A stretch of 64,000 bases of DNA from CAZJLP01 sp964546955 (GTDB taxonomy: Bacteria; Verrucomicrobiota; Verrucomicrobiia; Opitutales; Opitutaceae), in NCBI GenBank assembly GCA_964546955.1, contig CAZJLP010000009.1, forward strand, positions 1-64,000. The letters run 5' to 3'. Shown here one piece after another: positions 50,106-59,489 of this stretch (position 1 is its first letter; each line of letters opens with the position of its first letter). Made by a program: the position numbers and the translations under genes. The notes beneath the pieces are model-generated. The model was not told the DNA's origin, searched no databases, and was given only the letters and a program-made list of their open reading frames with translations.

Positions 50106-52121
50106 TCAGGCCGGAGCCGGAGCAGCCGTGCCGCCGAGGCCAGGGGAAGGCTTGTCGACAGTCTTCTTGGCGTTGCCGCCCTTGTCTTCCTGCTTCGGCA
50201 TGGGAGGGATGTCGCCGGTAGCGATAGGCGAACGGATCTCACCGTACTGGATGACTTCCTGCACATGGCGGCCCTCGAGCGTTTCGTGCTCCAGGAGAGC
50301 TTGGGCGATCTTGTCCAAAGCGGCCCGATGCTCGACCAGAATGCTCTTCGCACGGGTGTACTGCTCGTCGATGATCTGCTTCACCTCAGCGTCGATCTTG
50401 CGGGCGGTCTCCTCGCTGTGGACGTGGCTCCGCGTGATCTCGCGACCGAGGAATACCGTGTCCTGATTGTCGCCATACGCGATCATGCCCAGAGGGCTCA
50501 TGCCCCACTCGCAGACCATGCTGCGGGCGAGTTGAGTGGCCTGCTTGATGTCGCCGGAGGCTCCACTCGTGATGTCGCCCAGGGCCAATTCCTCGGCAAT
50601 GCGGCCACCGAGGGTGGAGGCGAGCCGATTGAGCATCCGCCGGCGAACGAAGTTGAAGGTATCCTTCTTCGGCAGGTACATCGTGCTGCCCAAGCTTTGC
50701 CGGCGCGGGATGATCGTGACCTTGTGGACGGGCAGGATGCCATCGTCGAGGACGGTCATTACGATCGCGTGTCCGGCCTCGTGATAAGCGACGATCTTCT
50801 TGTCCTCATCGTCCATCACCTTGCGCCGTTCGCGGCCGAAAATAACCTTCTCGCGAGCGTCGTCGACGTCGTGCGAATCAACCTTCTTCTTGTTTCGACG
50901 AGCCGCCAGCAAGGCCGACTCGTTGAGCAGATTGGCCAGCTCGGCGCCGGATAATCCTGGGGTGCCGCGGGCGATGACACCGAGATCGACATCTTCCGCG
51001 AGCGCGATCTTCCGGGCGTGCACGCGAAGAATTTGCTCTCGACCCACCAGATCAGGGAGATCGACGTAAATTTGTCGGTCGAAACGACCCGGACGGAGCA
51101 GCGCTTGGTCCAAGACGTCGGGACGATTCGTGGCAGCGATGATAATGACGCCTTCCGTGGTGTCGAAGCCGTCCATCTCCACTAACAGGGAATTCAACGT
51201 CTGCTCGCGCTCGTCGTTCCCGCCGCCCAGGCCCGCGCCACGTTGCCGGCCCACCGCGTCGATCTCGTCGATGAAAATGATGCAGGGAGCGTTCTTGCGG
51301 CCTTGCTCGAACATGTCGCGGACGCGGCTCGCGCCCACTCCCACGAACATTTCCACGAAGTCCGAACCGCTAATGGAAAAGAAGGGCACGTCGGCTTCGC
51401 CCGCGACGGCTTTCGCCAGGAGTGTCTTACCCGTGCCGGGAGGGCCGACCATCAATATGCCCTTCGGAATCTTGCCGCCCATTTTGGTGAACTTCTTCGG
51501 GTCCTTCAGGAACTCCACCACCTCGGCGACCTCTTCCTTCGCTTCGTCGCAGCCGGCGACATCGGAAAACGTCAATTTGTCTCGGTCCCGGGTCAGCAGC
51601 TTGGCCCGGCTTTTGCCGAAATTGAGGGCGCCGCGGCCCGCATTGCGCAGCTGGCGAACAAAAAGGAAGTACAGCAGGCCGATGATCAGGATGAAGGGGA
51701 TCAACTGCATGATGAAACTCTGCACCACGGTGGACTGCGGCGGCTCCGTAAAGACGTTGGATTTTTGCAGCCGCTCCAAGTTGGTGTCCGTGACGTATCC
51801 GGAGGCCCGGAATTCGACGGTCTTTTGCTTGGTCGCGGAATCCTCGATCGGAGTGGCCAACTTGCCCGTGATGACGGTCCAATCCTTGCCGCCGCTGGAG
51901 TCGCGTCGAATCTCGCCCGACACGATCTCATTGCGCTCGGCCCGGTTCAGCACGTCCTGGATCTTGAGATTCGCCGGAGAGGCCATCTTTCCCGGCAAGC
52001 AGAACAGCGCCAGCACGATGGCCACTATCGAAAGCCAAATCAACAAGACCTTCGGCTGAAAGCGTTCAGGGGGAAGATTCTTAAGCGGGCGGCGTTTGCG
52101 ATCGTTTTTGGAATCAGACAT
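50106..52121 (-). CDS. ftsH: ATP-dependent zinc metalloprotease FtsH
   Basis: FtsH is the membrane-bound AAA+ protease that removes misfolded membrane proteins and regulates LPS synthesis in some bacteria. The 671-residue chain has two N-terminal membrane segments (about 27-47 and 157-178) around a periplasmic domain. The AAA module follows with GPPGTGKT, IIFIDEIDA and the second-region-of-homology RPGRFDRQ. The peptidase site is HEAGH at 447-451. The C-terminus is a Lys/Gly/Pro/Ala-rich tail. It starts 15 bases after tilS, a common pairing. Confidence 0.97.
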   Translation of the reverse strand: MSDSKNDRKRRPLKNLPPERFQPKVLLIWLSIVAIVLALFCLPGKMASPANLKIQDVLNRAERNEIVSGEIRRDSSGGKDWTVITGKLATPIEDSATKQKTVEFRASGYVTDTNLERLQKSNVFTEPPQSTVVQSFIMQLIPFILIIGLLYFLFVRQLRNAGRGALNFGKSRAKLLTRDRDKLTFSDVAGCDEAKEEVAEVVEFLKDPKKFTKMGGKIPKGILMVGPPGTGKTLLAKAVAGEADVPFFSISGSDFVEMFVGVGASRVRDMFEQGRKNAPCIIFIDEIDAVGRQRGAGLGGGNDEREQTLNSLLVEMDGFDTTEGVIIIAATNRPDVLDQALLRPGRFDRQIYVDLPDLVGREQILRVHARKIALAEDVDLGVIARGTPGLSGAELANLLNESALLAARRNKKKVDSHDVDDAREKVIFGRERRKVMDDEDKKIVAYHEAGHAIVMTVLDDGILPVHKVTIIPRRQSLGSTMYLPKKDTFNFVRRRMLNRLASTLGGRIAEELALGDITSGASGDIKQATQLARSMVCEWGMSPLGMIAYGDNQDTVFLGREITRSHVHSEETARKIDAEVKQIIDEQYTRAKSILVEHRAALDKIAQALLEHETLEGRHVQEVIQYGEIRSPIATGDIPPMPKQEDKGGNAKKTVDKPSPGLGGTAAPAPA

Positions 52122-52136
52122 TATGAAGTAAGGAGA

Positions 52137-53579
52137 CTATCGGGTCACGGTGGAGGTTCCGACTCTATAAGTCAATTGAACCCCCGTTACAGAACCAAGG
52201 GTAACTTTGGAATTCTCGGCAGGCGGAAAGCCGGGCACCCAAACGATGCGGCCATCATGCGCGCAGATCACCGGCAATCGAGAACGACGATACATTGGGA
52301 CCTTACGGTTGACAAACAAGTCCTGCAGTTTTGCCGATCCCGGCGCTCCAAGCGGACGATACCGGTCTCCCGGCGCCCACAAGCGCACCGTAAACAGCCC
52401 GTGAAAAACACCGAGGAAGGCCTCGGAGCTGCAATCCGCGCCACCGTTCAAGACGCGTTCTCGCAATTCCGCGGAAAATTCAATCTCGCGCATCGCCACC
52501 TCGGAGCCATCGGGCAGCCGGACCGGAGACGAGGGATCGAGCGGCTGGGGAGTCCACCCCTCCTCAACGAGGTCCGCCGCCTGGCTGCTCGGCACGAAGC
52601 GCAAGATCATGCCTCGCACGGCCACCTGCCCCTGGCCCACGCTGACGTCTCCTTCACCGCGGATCGCGAGATCGAGGAGCGCCTCAAAACCGGCGCGCGC
52701 CAAACCGGAGGCGGGGCGCCAGCGGCGGAGGGCGCGGCGCACCAGGGCGCGGGGTTTGCCGCGCAAACAGCGCAGGTCGAGTTCGGTCTTTTCGAACGCC
52801 GATGTCGGCAGCAGTTCCGCCAGCCAGTGCTCGAGAGCTGAATCGTCCTCCTCGAGCAATCCTCGGCTCAACGCCGCTCCTTCGAGCGCGTCATTGCCCG
52901 CCGCCGCCTGCCAGGCTGGCGTCACATCCAAACGAATACGATTTCGGTAAAAATCGCGGCGGAGATTCGACGCATCCTCGCGCCAGGAAATCTGCGCCCG
53001 CCGCAGTTCCTCCCTTATCCTGGCGGCATTCAGCGTCAGCAAAGGACGGAGAATAATGCGTCCGTTCGGGCCCCGGCCCACCGGCCGCGGAGCCGCCAGT
53101 CCAGCGGAACCGCTCCCGCGCGCCAAACGCATCAGCTGAGTCTCCGCGATGTCGTCCTTTTGATGTCCAGTCCACAGGACCGAGGAGTCCAACACCGCCA
53201 GCTCTCGCGAAAAAAAGGCATGGCGCGCCTCGCGGGCCTCACCCTCGCTGGCGCTCGGCGTAGCTTCGTCCCAGTGCCCGCCGCGATAAACGACCCCCAA
53301 TTCGGCGCAAAGCTGACGGCAGTAAGTCTCATCCGCATCGCTCTCCGTCCCCCGCAGGCGATGGTTGAAATGAAGCCCCACCAAGCGACCCCGCTGCCCC
53401 GGCCAATGGGCCCAGACCAACAAGAGGAGGGCGACCGAGTCGGCGCCTCCCGACAAGGCCACCGCCCACGGCCGGCTCGCTGAGGCGCGCGCATCCGCCT
53501 CCTTCACCGCCGCGGCGTGGAGGCAGCCGCGCGGGAAGAGAGCGGCCAGGGCGAGCGCTTTTGAAGTCAAGGGAGTCAC
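52137..53579 (-). CDS. tilS: tRNA(Ile)-lysidine synthase
   Basis: TilS modifies C34 of tRNA(Ile2) to lysidine so that it reads AUA. The 480-residue protein has the PP-loop SGGADS at 43-48, HFNHRLRG and GHQKDDIAETQLMRLARG, which are family hallmarks. The C-terminal part (about 390-480) has LWAPGDRYRPLGAPGSAKLQ, the TilS_C domain with its KLQDLF-type motif. It is coupled to ftsH downstream by a 15-base gap. It serves the same isoleucine codon family as ileS, which begins 300 bases away on the other strand. Confidence 0.95.
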   Translation of the reverse strand: MTPLTSKALALAALFPRGCLHAAAVKEADARASASRPWAVALSGGADSVALLLLVWAHWPGQRGRLVGLHFNHRLRGTESDADETYCRQLCAELGVVYRGGHWDEATPSASEGEAREARHAFFSRELAVLDSSVLWTGHQKDDIAETQLMRLARGSGSAGLAAPRPVGRGPNGRIILRPLLTLNAARIREELRRAQISWREDASNLRRDFYRNRIRLDVTPAWQAAAGNDALEGAALSRGLLEEDDSALEHWLAELLPTSAFEKTELDLRCLRGKPRALVRRALRRWRPASGLARAGFEALLDLAIRGEGDVSVGQGQVAVRGMILRFVPSSQAADLVEEGWTPQPLDPSSPVRLPDGSEVAMREIEFSAELRERVLNGGADCSSEAFLGVFHGLFTVRLWAPGDRYRPLGAPGSAKLQDLFVNRKVPMYRRSRLPVICAHDGRIVWVPGFPPAENSKVTLGSVTGVQLTYRVGTSTVTR

Positions 53580-53882
53580 AGCGGACTAGGGAGACTAACG
53601 CTTGAGCGGGCGTAGTCGTTACGGATATTCGCAGGGAAACGAACGGATTTACAGACGATTCCGCGAGGGTCGCGGTGAGCTTTCGACCCGCCGTCGGACG
53701 TCTTTTCTCGCGCTTCCCGCGGGGCGCGATCAAACAACGCAGGCCTGCTGCATCTAGCCTGCTTTCAAGAGCTTCGAGCGCTCGACTAGCCGGACGATTC
53801 GCCGGCTCCGACGCCTCGCCCGCCCGGCATCTTCCCTTGACTACCGGGGCCCTCAGCATAGCCTTCCGCGCTTTTCTTTGGC
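53580..53882. other. Divergent promoter gap between tilS and ileS
   Basis: About 300 bases separate the divergent tilS and ileS genes. I see no T-box leader, tRNA or protein frame. A TTGACT near 53836 could be a -35 for ileS, but no good -10 lies at the right distance. Nothing else is recognisable. Confidence 0.45.
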
Positions 53883-56759
53883 ATGGCGCAAGACCTGAAA
53901 GACACGTTGCAGCTCCCGAAAACGGATTTCCCGATGCGGGCCAATCTCGTTGGGCGGGAGCCGGCGCGGATCGCCCACTGGGAGACGATCGGGTTGTACG
54001 CTGCGATCCAAAAAAAGCGGGCCCAATCGCCGGCGTTTGTCCTGCACGACGGCCCCCCGTTCACCAACGGCGACGTGCACATCGGCACCGCGCTCAACAA
54101 GAGCCTGAAAGACATTACCCTTCGCTACAAATCCATGCGGGGCTACCGGACGCCTTATGTGCCCGGCTGGGATTGTCACGGCCTGCCGATCGAACAAAAG
54201 GTCACCCGCGGCCTGCAGGAAAAAAAGCAGGCGGTTTCCACGGCGGAACTGCGGCAGCTTTGCGATGAATTTTCAGAGACGTGGATCGCCAAGCAGACCG
54301 CGCAGTTCAAACGGCTGGGCGTGCTCGCGGATTGGAAAAGTGAATACAAGACCAAGGCGCCCGCGTACGAAGCTGACATCGTCCGGACTTTCGCCGCTTT
54401 CGTGGAGAAGGACCTGGTCTATCGCAGCAAAAAGCCGGTGTACTGGTCGATTCCTTTCGAAACCGCGCTCGCCGAAGCCGAAATCGAATACAAGAACCAC
54501 ATCAGTCTTTCGATCTGGGTCAAATTCGCCGTGCCTGCGGACCAAGCGGAGAAGTTTGGGCTGCCGTCCGACAAGCCGCTGACCATTGTCATCTGGACGA
54601 CGACTCCCTGGACGCTGCCGGCCAACCTCGCGATCGCGGTACATCCCCGGATCGATTACGTCGTGGCCGATTTGGGCGGCGAGCGGATCGTGGTGGCGGA
54701 AGCCTTGCTGGGCTCGGTCCTGGCCGCGGCCAAATTCGACGGCTCACCGACAATCGTGAAGACCGTGGCCGGCGCCTCGCTCGAAAATCTCGGAGCCCGC
54801 CACCCGTTCATCGACCGCGCCTCTCCCGTCGTGCTCGCCGAGTATGTCACCGTCGAGAGCGGCACCGGCTGCGTGCACACCGCTCCCGGCCACGGCGCGG
54901 AGGATTATCAGACGGGCCTCAAATACGGCCTGGAAATCTACTGTCCGGTTGGCGGCGACGGCCGGTACATCGACGACGGACGCGTGCCCTCCGACTTGGT
55001 TGGACTCACCACTCTCGAGACGGTCGAGGATTTGGAAAAGAAGCGGCCCTCGCCGGCCAATCTCGCCGTCCTCAAAAAATTGACGGCGGCCGGAGCACTG
55101 CTGGCAAAGCAGAATCTCACGCACAGCTATCCGCATTGCTGGCGCTCCAAGACGCCGATCATTTTCCGCGCGGTCGATCAATGGTTTGTCGCTCTGGACA
55201 AAAACAACACGCGCGCGAACGCCCTGGCCCAAATCCAGAAAACCGCATGGGTGCCCGGCAGCGGGGAGACCCGCATCCGCGGCGCGGTCGAGAGCCGGCC
55301 CGACTGGTGCATCAGCCGTCAACGCGCGTGGGGCGTGCCCATCCCCGCGTTTTACGACGACAACAAGAAAGCCTATCTCGATGCCGGTGTGGCGCGAGCG
55401 GTCGCGGACAAGTTCGAAAAACGCGGCACGAATTTCTGGTACGACGCGAAACCCTCCGAAATCTTGGAGGGCATCAAGCTGCCGAGTGGCTGGCCCGCGG
55501 CCGACAAACTCCACGGCGGCCGAGACACCCTCGATGTCTGGATCGATTCCGGTTCGAGCCACGCCGCCGTCCTGAAGCGGCAGCAAGGCGGCTCCAGCTG
55601 GCCCGCGGATCTTTACCTGGAAGGCAGCGACCAGCATCGCGGCTGGTTCCAATCCTCCCTTTGGACCGGCGTGATCGCGCAGAACGGCGCGCCCTATCGC
55701 GCGGTACTCACGCATGGATTCATTGTGGGCAAGGATGGGAAAAAAATCTCCAAGAGCGGCCAGTACGAGAAGCCTCCCACCTCGGACAACTACATCGCCC
55801 AATACGGCGCGGATGTGATCCGGCTGTGGATCGCTTCCCAGAATTTTCGCGAGGATATTCGCGTCTCGGACCTCGAGAAGGACGTCAAGGACCCTTCGAG
55901 CATCCTCAGCATCGTCGCCGAGGCGTACCGGCAGTTCCGGAACACGTTTCGGTACCAGCTCTCCAACCTGTTCGACTTCGATTTCGCGCGCGACGCGGTT
56001 CCGCTCGAGCAAATGGACACGCTGGACCGTTGGGCGTTGCACCAGACCGCCGCGTTGATCCGCGACTGCACCGCCGCGTACGACGCCTACGAATTCCACC
56101 AGGTATACCAGCTGTGCAATCAGTTTTGCACGGTCACCCTGTCGAAGGTTTACCACGATATCCTCAAGGACCGCCTCTACACGCTCGCGACGCAAAGCCC
56201 GCTTCGGCGCTCCTCCCAGACCGCGATCCACCACATCTTCCACGCGCTGGCCAAGATCCTCGCGCCCATCCTTGTCTTTACCGCGGACGAAGCGTGGTCC
56301 TTCGGCCACGCCAAAACGGAATACGCGGACGACAGCATCCATCTTCACGATTGGCCCACCGCGCCGGATGACTGGACCAATCCGGAACTCGAGGCGGAGG
56401 TCGCGGCCTTGCTGAAGGTGCGGACCTTCGTCAACGAGACCATCGAGCCGCATCGCGCCGCGGGAAAACTCGGGAAATCGCTCGACGCCGCTCTGACGCT
56501 GAGCGCGCCAGCGGAAGACGCCGGATTCCAGCTACTGGAAAAACACCGGGACTTTTTAGCGGAGCTCTTTATCGTTTCTCATGTCGCACTTGCCCCGGCG
56601 GACGGCACACTCAACGTGTCAGTCCGTCATTGCCAGGAGCTGGGCTACCACCGTTGCCCACGCTGCTGGCGGTGGGTTCCTGTGCTCGAAGCTACAGCCC
56701 AAGGCGAAGTGTGTCCACGCTGCGCCGAGGCCCTGAAGAGTTCTTCCTCCATTTCTTAG
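53883..56759 (+). CDS. ileS: Isoleucyl-tRNA synthetase
   Basis: IleS charges tRNA(Ile) and edits valine. The 958-residue class I enzyme has HIGT at 66-69 in place of HIGH, the PYVPGWDCHGLPIE segment, the editing domain with WTTTPWTLPAN, and KISKS at 621-625. The last region has CPRCWRW and CPRCAEAL, the C-terminal zinc site. Tail and zinc motif mark the bacterial (mupirocin-sensitive type) class. It begins an ileS, dksA-like, lspA cluster; the next gene starts 20 bases downstream. Confidence 0.97.
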   Translation: MAQDLKDTLQLPKTDFPMRANLVGREPARIAHWETIGLYAAIQKKRAQSPAFVLHDGPPFTNGDVHIGTALNKSLKDITLRYKSMRGYRTPYVPGWDCHGLPIEQKVTRGLQEKKQAVSTAELRQLCDEFSETWIAKQTAQFKRLGVLADWKSEYKTKAPAYEADIVRTFAAFVEKDLVYRSKKPVYWSIPFETALAEAEIEYKNHISLSIWVKFAVPADQAEKFGLPSDKPLTIVIWTTTPWTLPANLAIAVHPRIDYVVADLGGERIVVAEALLGSVLAAAKFDGSPTIVKTVAGASLENLGARHPFIDRASPVVLAEYVTVESGTGCVHTAPGHGAEDYQTGLKYGLEIYCPVGGDGRYIDDGRVPSDLVGLTTLETVEDLEKKRPSPANLAVLKKLTAAGALLAKQNLTHSYPHCWRSKTPIIFRAVDQWFVALDKNNTRANALAQIQKTAWVPGSGETRIRGAVESRPDWCISRQRAWGVPIPAFYDDNKKAYLDAGVARAVADKFEKRGTNFWYDAKPSEILEGIKLPSGWPAADKLHGGRDTLDVWIDSGSSHAAVLKRQQGGSSWPADLYLEGSDQHRGWFQSSLWTGVIAQNGAPYRAVLTHGFIVGKDGKKISKSGQYEKPPTSDNYIAQYGADVIRLWIASQNFREDIRVSDLEKDVKDPSSILSIVAEAYRQFRNTFRYQLSNLFDFDFARDAVPLEQMDTLDRWALHQTAALIRDCTAAYDAYEFHQVYQLCNQFCTVTLSKVYHDILKDRLYTLATQSPLRRSSQTAIHHIFHALAKILAPILVFTADEAWSFGHAKTEYADDSIHLHDWPTAPDDWTNPELEAEVAALLKVRTFVNETIEPHRAAGKLGKSLDAALTLSAPAEDAGFQLLEKHRDFLAELFIVSHVALAPADGTLNVSVRHCQELGYHRCPRCWRWVPVLEATAQGEVCPRCAEALKSSSSIS

Positions 56760-56779
56760 TCCTCCAACCGTTCCCTTCC

Positions 56780-57763
56780 ATGGCTAAGCACAAGAAACCC
56801 GCCCCAGCTGCAAAGAAATCCTCGGCCAAATCAGCCAAGTCAGCAAAGCCAGCGAAACCAATTCTCAAAAAAGCGGCTCCGCCTCCACCGGCGAAGAAGG
56901 CAGCAACTCGGCCTCCGATGCCTGCGCCCCCGCCGCCCTCTCCTCAGGCGAAAGCCTCACCTTCATCATCCAAGACAAAGTCTCCCGTGCCTAACGAAAA
57001 ATCTTCCGAGAAAACCAGCGCTCGCGATCTCCTTCGCAGCCGCATCCTGGGCAAAAAGGCTTCGAAGCCGATTGCCTTCAGCCTCGATGAGGTGCGCGAA
57101 ATCGCCAAAACGGCCGCGACCAAGACGCCCGCGGCCGAAGAAAGTCAAAAAACGACCAAAACTCCGTCCAAGAGCAAGACGGTCGATGTGACGAAAACCG
57201 CTAAACCCGCGGCGCCGCACCACATCAAAGCCGCCTCGCTGGCCGACATCCTGGGTTTTAATCCCAAGAAGGCGCAAAAGCCGGTTGCCGAAGATCCGGA
57301 GAATATTCCGGAAAAATACCGCCGCTACTACAAGCTGCTGATCGACCTTCGCAACCATCTGAGCGAAGGACTCGAACTCCACACGGAAGAAACCCTTAAA
57401 CGCTCCAGCAAGGACGATTCCGGCGACCTCTCGAGTTACGGCCAGCATATGGCCGACGCGGGGACGGACACATTCGACCGAGACTTCGCCCTGAGCTTGG
57501 TTTCAAGCGAGCAGGAAGCCCTCACCGAGATCGAAGCGGCGATCAAACGCATCCACGACGGCACCTACGGAGTGTGCGAAGTCACGGCCAAACCGATCGC
57601 CAAGGAGCGCCTCCTCGCGGTCCCGTTCACCCGCTACTCCGCCGAAGCGCAGAAGGAAATCGAACGCAATCGTCATCGCACCCGCAGTGCCGCCGGCTTG
57701 TTCGGCGAACTCGGCGAAGATGGCGCGAAGATCAGCGACGACGAGGGCGGCGGCGACGACTGA
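56780..57763 (+). CDS. DksA/TraR-like protein with a Lys/Ala/Pro-rich tail and degenerate zinc finger
   Basis: The 327-residue protein has two parts. Residues 1 to about 165 are rich in Lys, Ala, Pro, Ser and Thr and look like a disordered, histone-H1-like, nucleic-acid-binding tail. The C-terminal part (about 175-310) is DksA-like: a coiled coil (KYRRYYKLLIDLRNHLSEG onward), AGTDTFDRDFALSLVSSEQ, then GTYGVCEVTAKPI and VPFTRYSAEAQKE. DksA normally has four zinc cysteines (C-x2-C and C-x2-C); here only C266 is left. The coiled-coil tip Asp-rich segment is kept. It may bind RNA polymerase in the secondary channel, as DksA does; that is inference. Confidence 0.85.
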   Translation: MAKHKKPAPAAKKSSAKSAKSAKPAKPILKKAAPPPPAKKAATRPPMPAPPPPSPQAKASPSSSKTKSPVPNEKSSEKTSARDLLRSRILGKKASKPIAFSLDEVREIAKTAATKTPAAEESQKTTKTPSKSKTVDVTKTAKPAAPHHIKAASLADILGFNPKKAQKPVAEDPENIPEKYRRYYKLLIDLRNHLSEGLELHTEETLKRSSKDDSGDLSSYGQHMADAGTDTFDRDFALSLVSSEQEALTEIEAAIKRIHDGTYGVCEVTAKPIAKERLLAVPFTRYSAEAQKEIERNRHRTRSAAGLFGELGEDGAKISDDEGGGDD

Positions 57764-57802
57764 TTCGCGCGTGTCAGTCCGCGTGCAATCGACCCTTTTC
57801 TC

Positions 57803-57831
57803 GACGTCGGCGGAGCTTCTCCGCCGACGTC
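57803..57831 (+). terminator. Strong hairpin between the DksA-like gene and lspA
   Basis: A perfect 13-base stem GACGTCGGCGGAG/CTCCGCCGACGTC with a CTT loop lies 39 bases past the stop, followed by CGTATTTTG. It may partly terminate transcription before lspA. CGGCGGAG-type words also suggest a repeat origin. Confidence 0.55.
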
Positions 57832-57865
57832 CGTATTTTGCGGCGAAGCTGTAGTCGTTCATTTC

Positions 57866-58417
57866 ATGCTCCCGGAATCTCTACCCTCTTCGCCTTCGTC
57901 CCCTGCCGGCACGGTCAAGTCCCGGAAGGATCGCATCCTCGCTTACCGACACCTGCTCGTATTGGCGACGATCGTCTTCCTCTTAGATCAAGGCACGAAA
58001 CTTTGGATCATGGATCGCCTGCCGCCCCATTCCTACGGGCCGCCTTGGCACATCGAGGTGATTCCAGGCTTCTTTAACCTCGTCCATGTAGGCAACACGG
58101 GAGCGGCGTGGAGCCTTTTCTCGGGCAAAAGCACGCTGCTGGCGGTGCTCGCGGCGGCCACGCTGCTCGCCATCTTTCGCTGGCGGCGTTCGCTCGGCCT
58201 GAGCCTCAAACCCGTTCAAATCAGCTTTGGCTTACTTGTCGGAGGCATCTTGGGCAACTTGGTCGACCGGGTCGTGCACAGTCACGTGATCGACTTCCTG
58301 GATTTTCATTTCGGTTCCTGGACCTATCCCACGTTCAACGTGGCCGATTCCGGCATCTGCGTGGGCGTTGTGATCTACCTTTGGTACTCCTTCCGCCATC
58401 CGCAGCCCCAGTCGTAG
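57866..58417 (+). CDS. lspA: Lipoprotein signal peptidase (signal peptidase II)
   Basis: LspA cleaves signal peptides of prolipoproteins after lipidation. The 183-residue protein has four membrane segments after a basic N-terminal extension of about 30 residues. Conserved elements are FLLDQGTKLWI, VGNTGAAWSLF, and the two catalytic aspartates in GNLVDRV and FNVADSGI. The ileS-lspA neighbourhood is widespread in Gram-negatives. It begins 35 bases after the preceding hairpin. Confidence 0.95.
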   Translation: MLPESLPSSPSSPAGTVKSRKDRILAYRHLLVLATIVFLLDQGTKLWIMDRLPPHSYGPPWHIEVIPGFFNLVHVGNTGAAWSLFSGKSTLLAVLAAATLLAIFRWRRSLGLSLKPVQISFGLLVGGILGNLVDRVVHSHVIDFLDFHFGSWTYPTFNVADSGICVGVVIYLWYSFRHPQPQS

Positions 58418-58582
58418 ACGGAAAGCGAAACGCACATTTTTGCTCGTTTCCGCTAACGTCGGAGCCGACGGCGGCTATCTCAATGAGCGAAGAGAAGCGC
58501 AACTGACCGTTCCCGTCCGCCATGAGCTCCGATTGCGTAGAATTATTTGGCCTTCGCGGCCTTCACCGCTGAAACTGCCGTC

Positions 58583-59455
58583 ATGAAGAGCATGACTGGT
58601 TACGGGCGAGCTTCCACCTCCCTGGGCTCACACACCCTCACCGTTCAGGTCAGTTCGGTCAATCGGAAGACCCTCGATCTCACCCTGTCGCTGCCGGAGG
58701 AATGGGAATCCCTCGAACCGGCGATCGGCGAACGGGTGAGGAAATACGCCTCGCGGGGAAAGGTCCACGTGGACTTTGAACTGACCGGCGCGACCGGCTC
58801 GACGGAGGCTGGGTGGGACGAGATTGCCGCTGGTCAAGCGCTCGACCGCCTTGCGGTTTTTGCGGAGAAAAGGGGGATCAAGTTCGATCCATCGCCGGAG
58901 CTCGTTTGGCAGATCGCCAGCACGCTGCGAAAATCAAACGACTTTCCCACGGCGGAGGCAGCTCAATCCGCGATCATGACCGCATTGGAGGCAGCCTTGA
59001 AAAGCTTCGCCGAGATGCGCGCAAAAGAAGGAGCATCGCTTCTCGCCGATTTCATGGCGCGCCTAGCGGTGTTGACCGGCCATGTCGCAGCGGTCGCCAT
59101 GCGCGCGCCCGATGTTCCTAAAAACTACCGCGACCAATTGATGCAGCGGCTGCGCCAAGCCGGCCTCGAATTGGATCTCAACGATGAGCGAGTGCTGAAG
59201 GAAATCGCTCTCTTTGCCGATCGATGCGATGTATCGGAGGAAATCACCCGGCTTCGCAGCCACTTGGATCAATTCACCGCGCTGTTAAAAAGCGACGCCG
59301 AGATCGGCCGGAAAGCCGAGTTCATCCTGCAGGAGATCGGGCGTGAAGTGCACACCATCGGGTCCAAAGCAAACGATCTCGCCGTCTCGCGAAATGTCAT
59401 CGAACTGAAGAACGAGCTGGAACGGGTTCGCGAGCAAATCGCGAACGTGGAGTGA
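58583..59455 (+). CDS. YicC-family endoribonuclease
   Basis: YicC proteins are endoribonucleases acting on small RNAs and mRNAs. The 290-residue protein starts MKSMTGYGRA, the family signature, followed by VQVSSVNRKTLDLTLSLP. The C-terminal domain ends with EIGRKAEFILQEIGREVHTIGSKANDLAVSRNVIELKNELERVREQ, here split between helix and metal-site regions and typical of DUF1732. I chose the ATG at 58583 because MKSMTGYGRA is the conserved start. It is convergent with trpB. Confidence 0.92.
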   Translation: MKSMTGYGRASTSLGSHTLTVQVSSVNRKTLDLTLSLPEEWESLEPAIGERVRKYASRGKVHVDFELTGATGSTEAGWDEIAAGQALDRLAVFAEKRGIKFDPSPELVWQIASTLRKSNDFPTAEAAQSAIMTALEAALKSFAEMRAKEGASLLADFMARLAVLTGHVAAVAMRAPDVPKNYRDQLMQRLRQAGLELDLNDERVLKEIALFADRCDVSEEITRLRSHLDQFTALLKSDAEIGRKAEFILQEIGREVHTIGSKANDLAVSRNVIELKNELERVREQIANVE

Positions 59456-59489
59456 GCGCGGTTCCGCCAGGCGCCAACGCCGCCCACCC

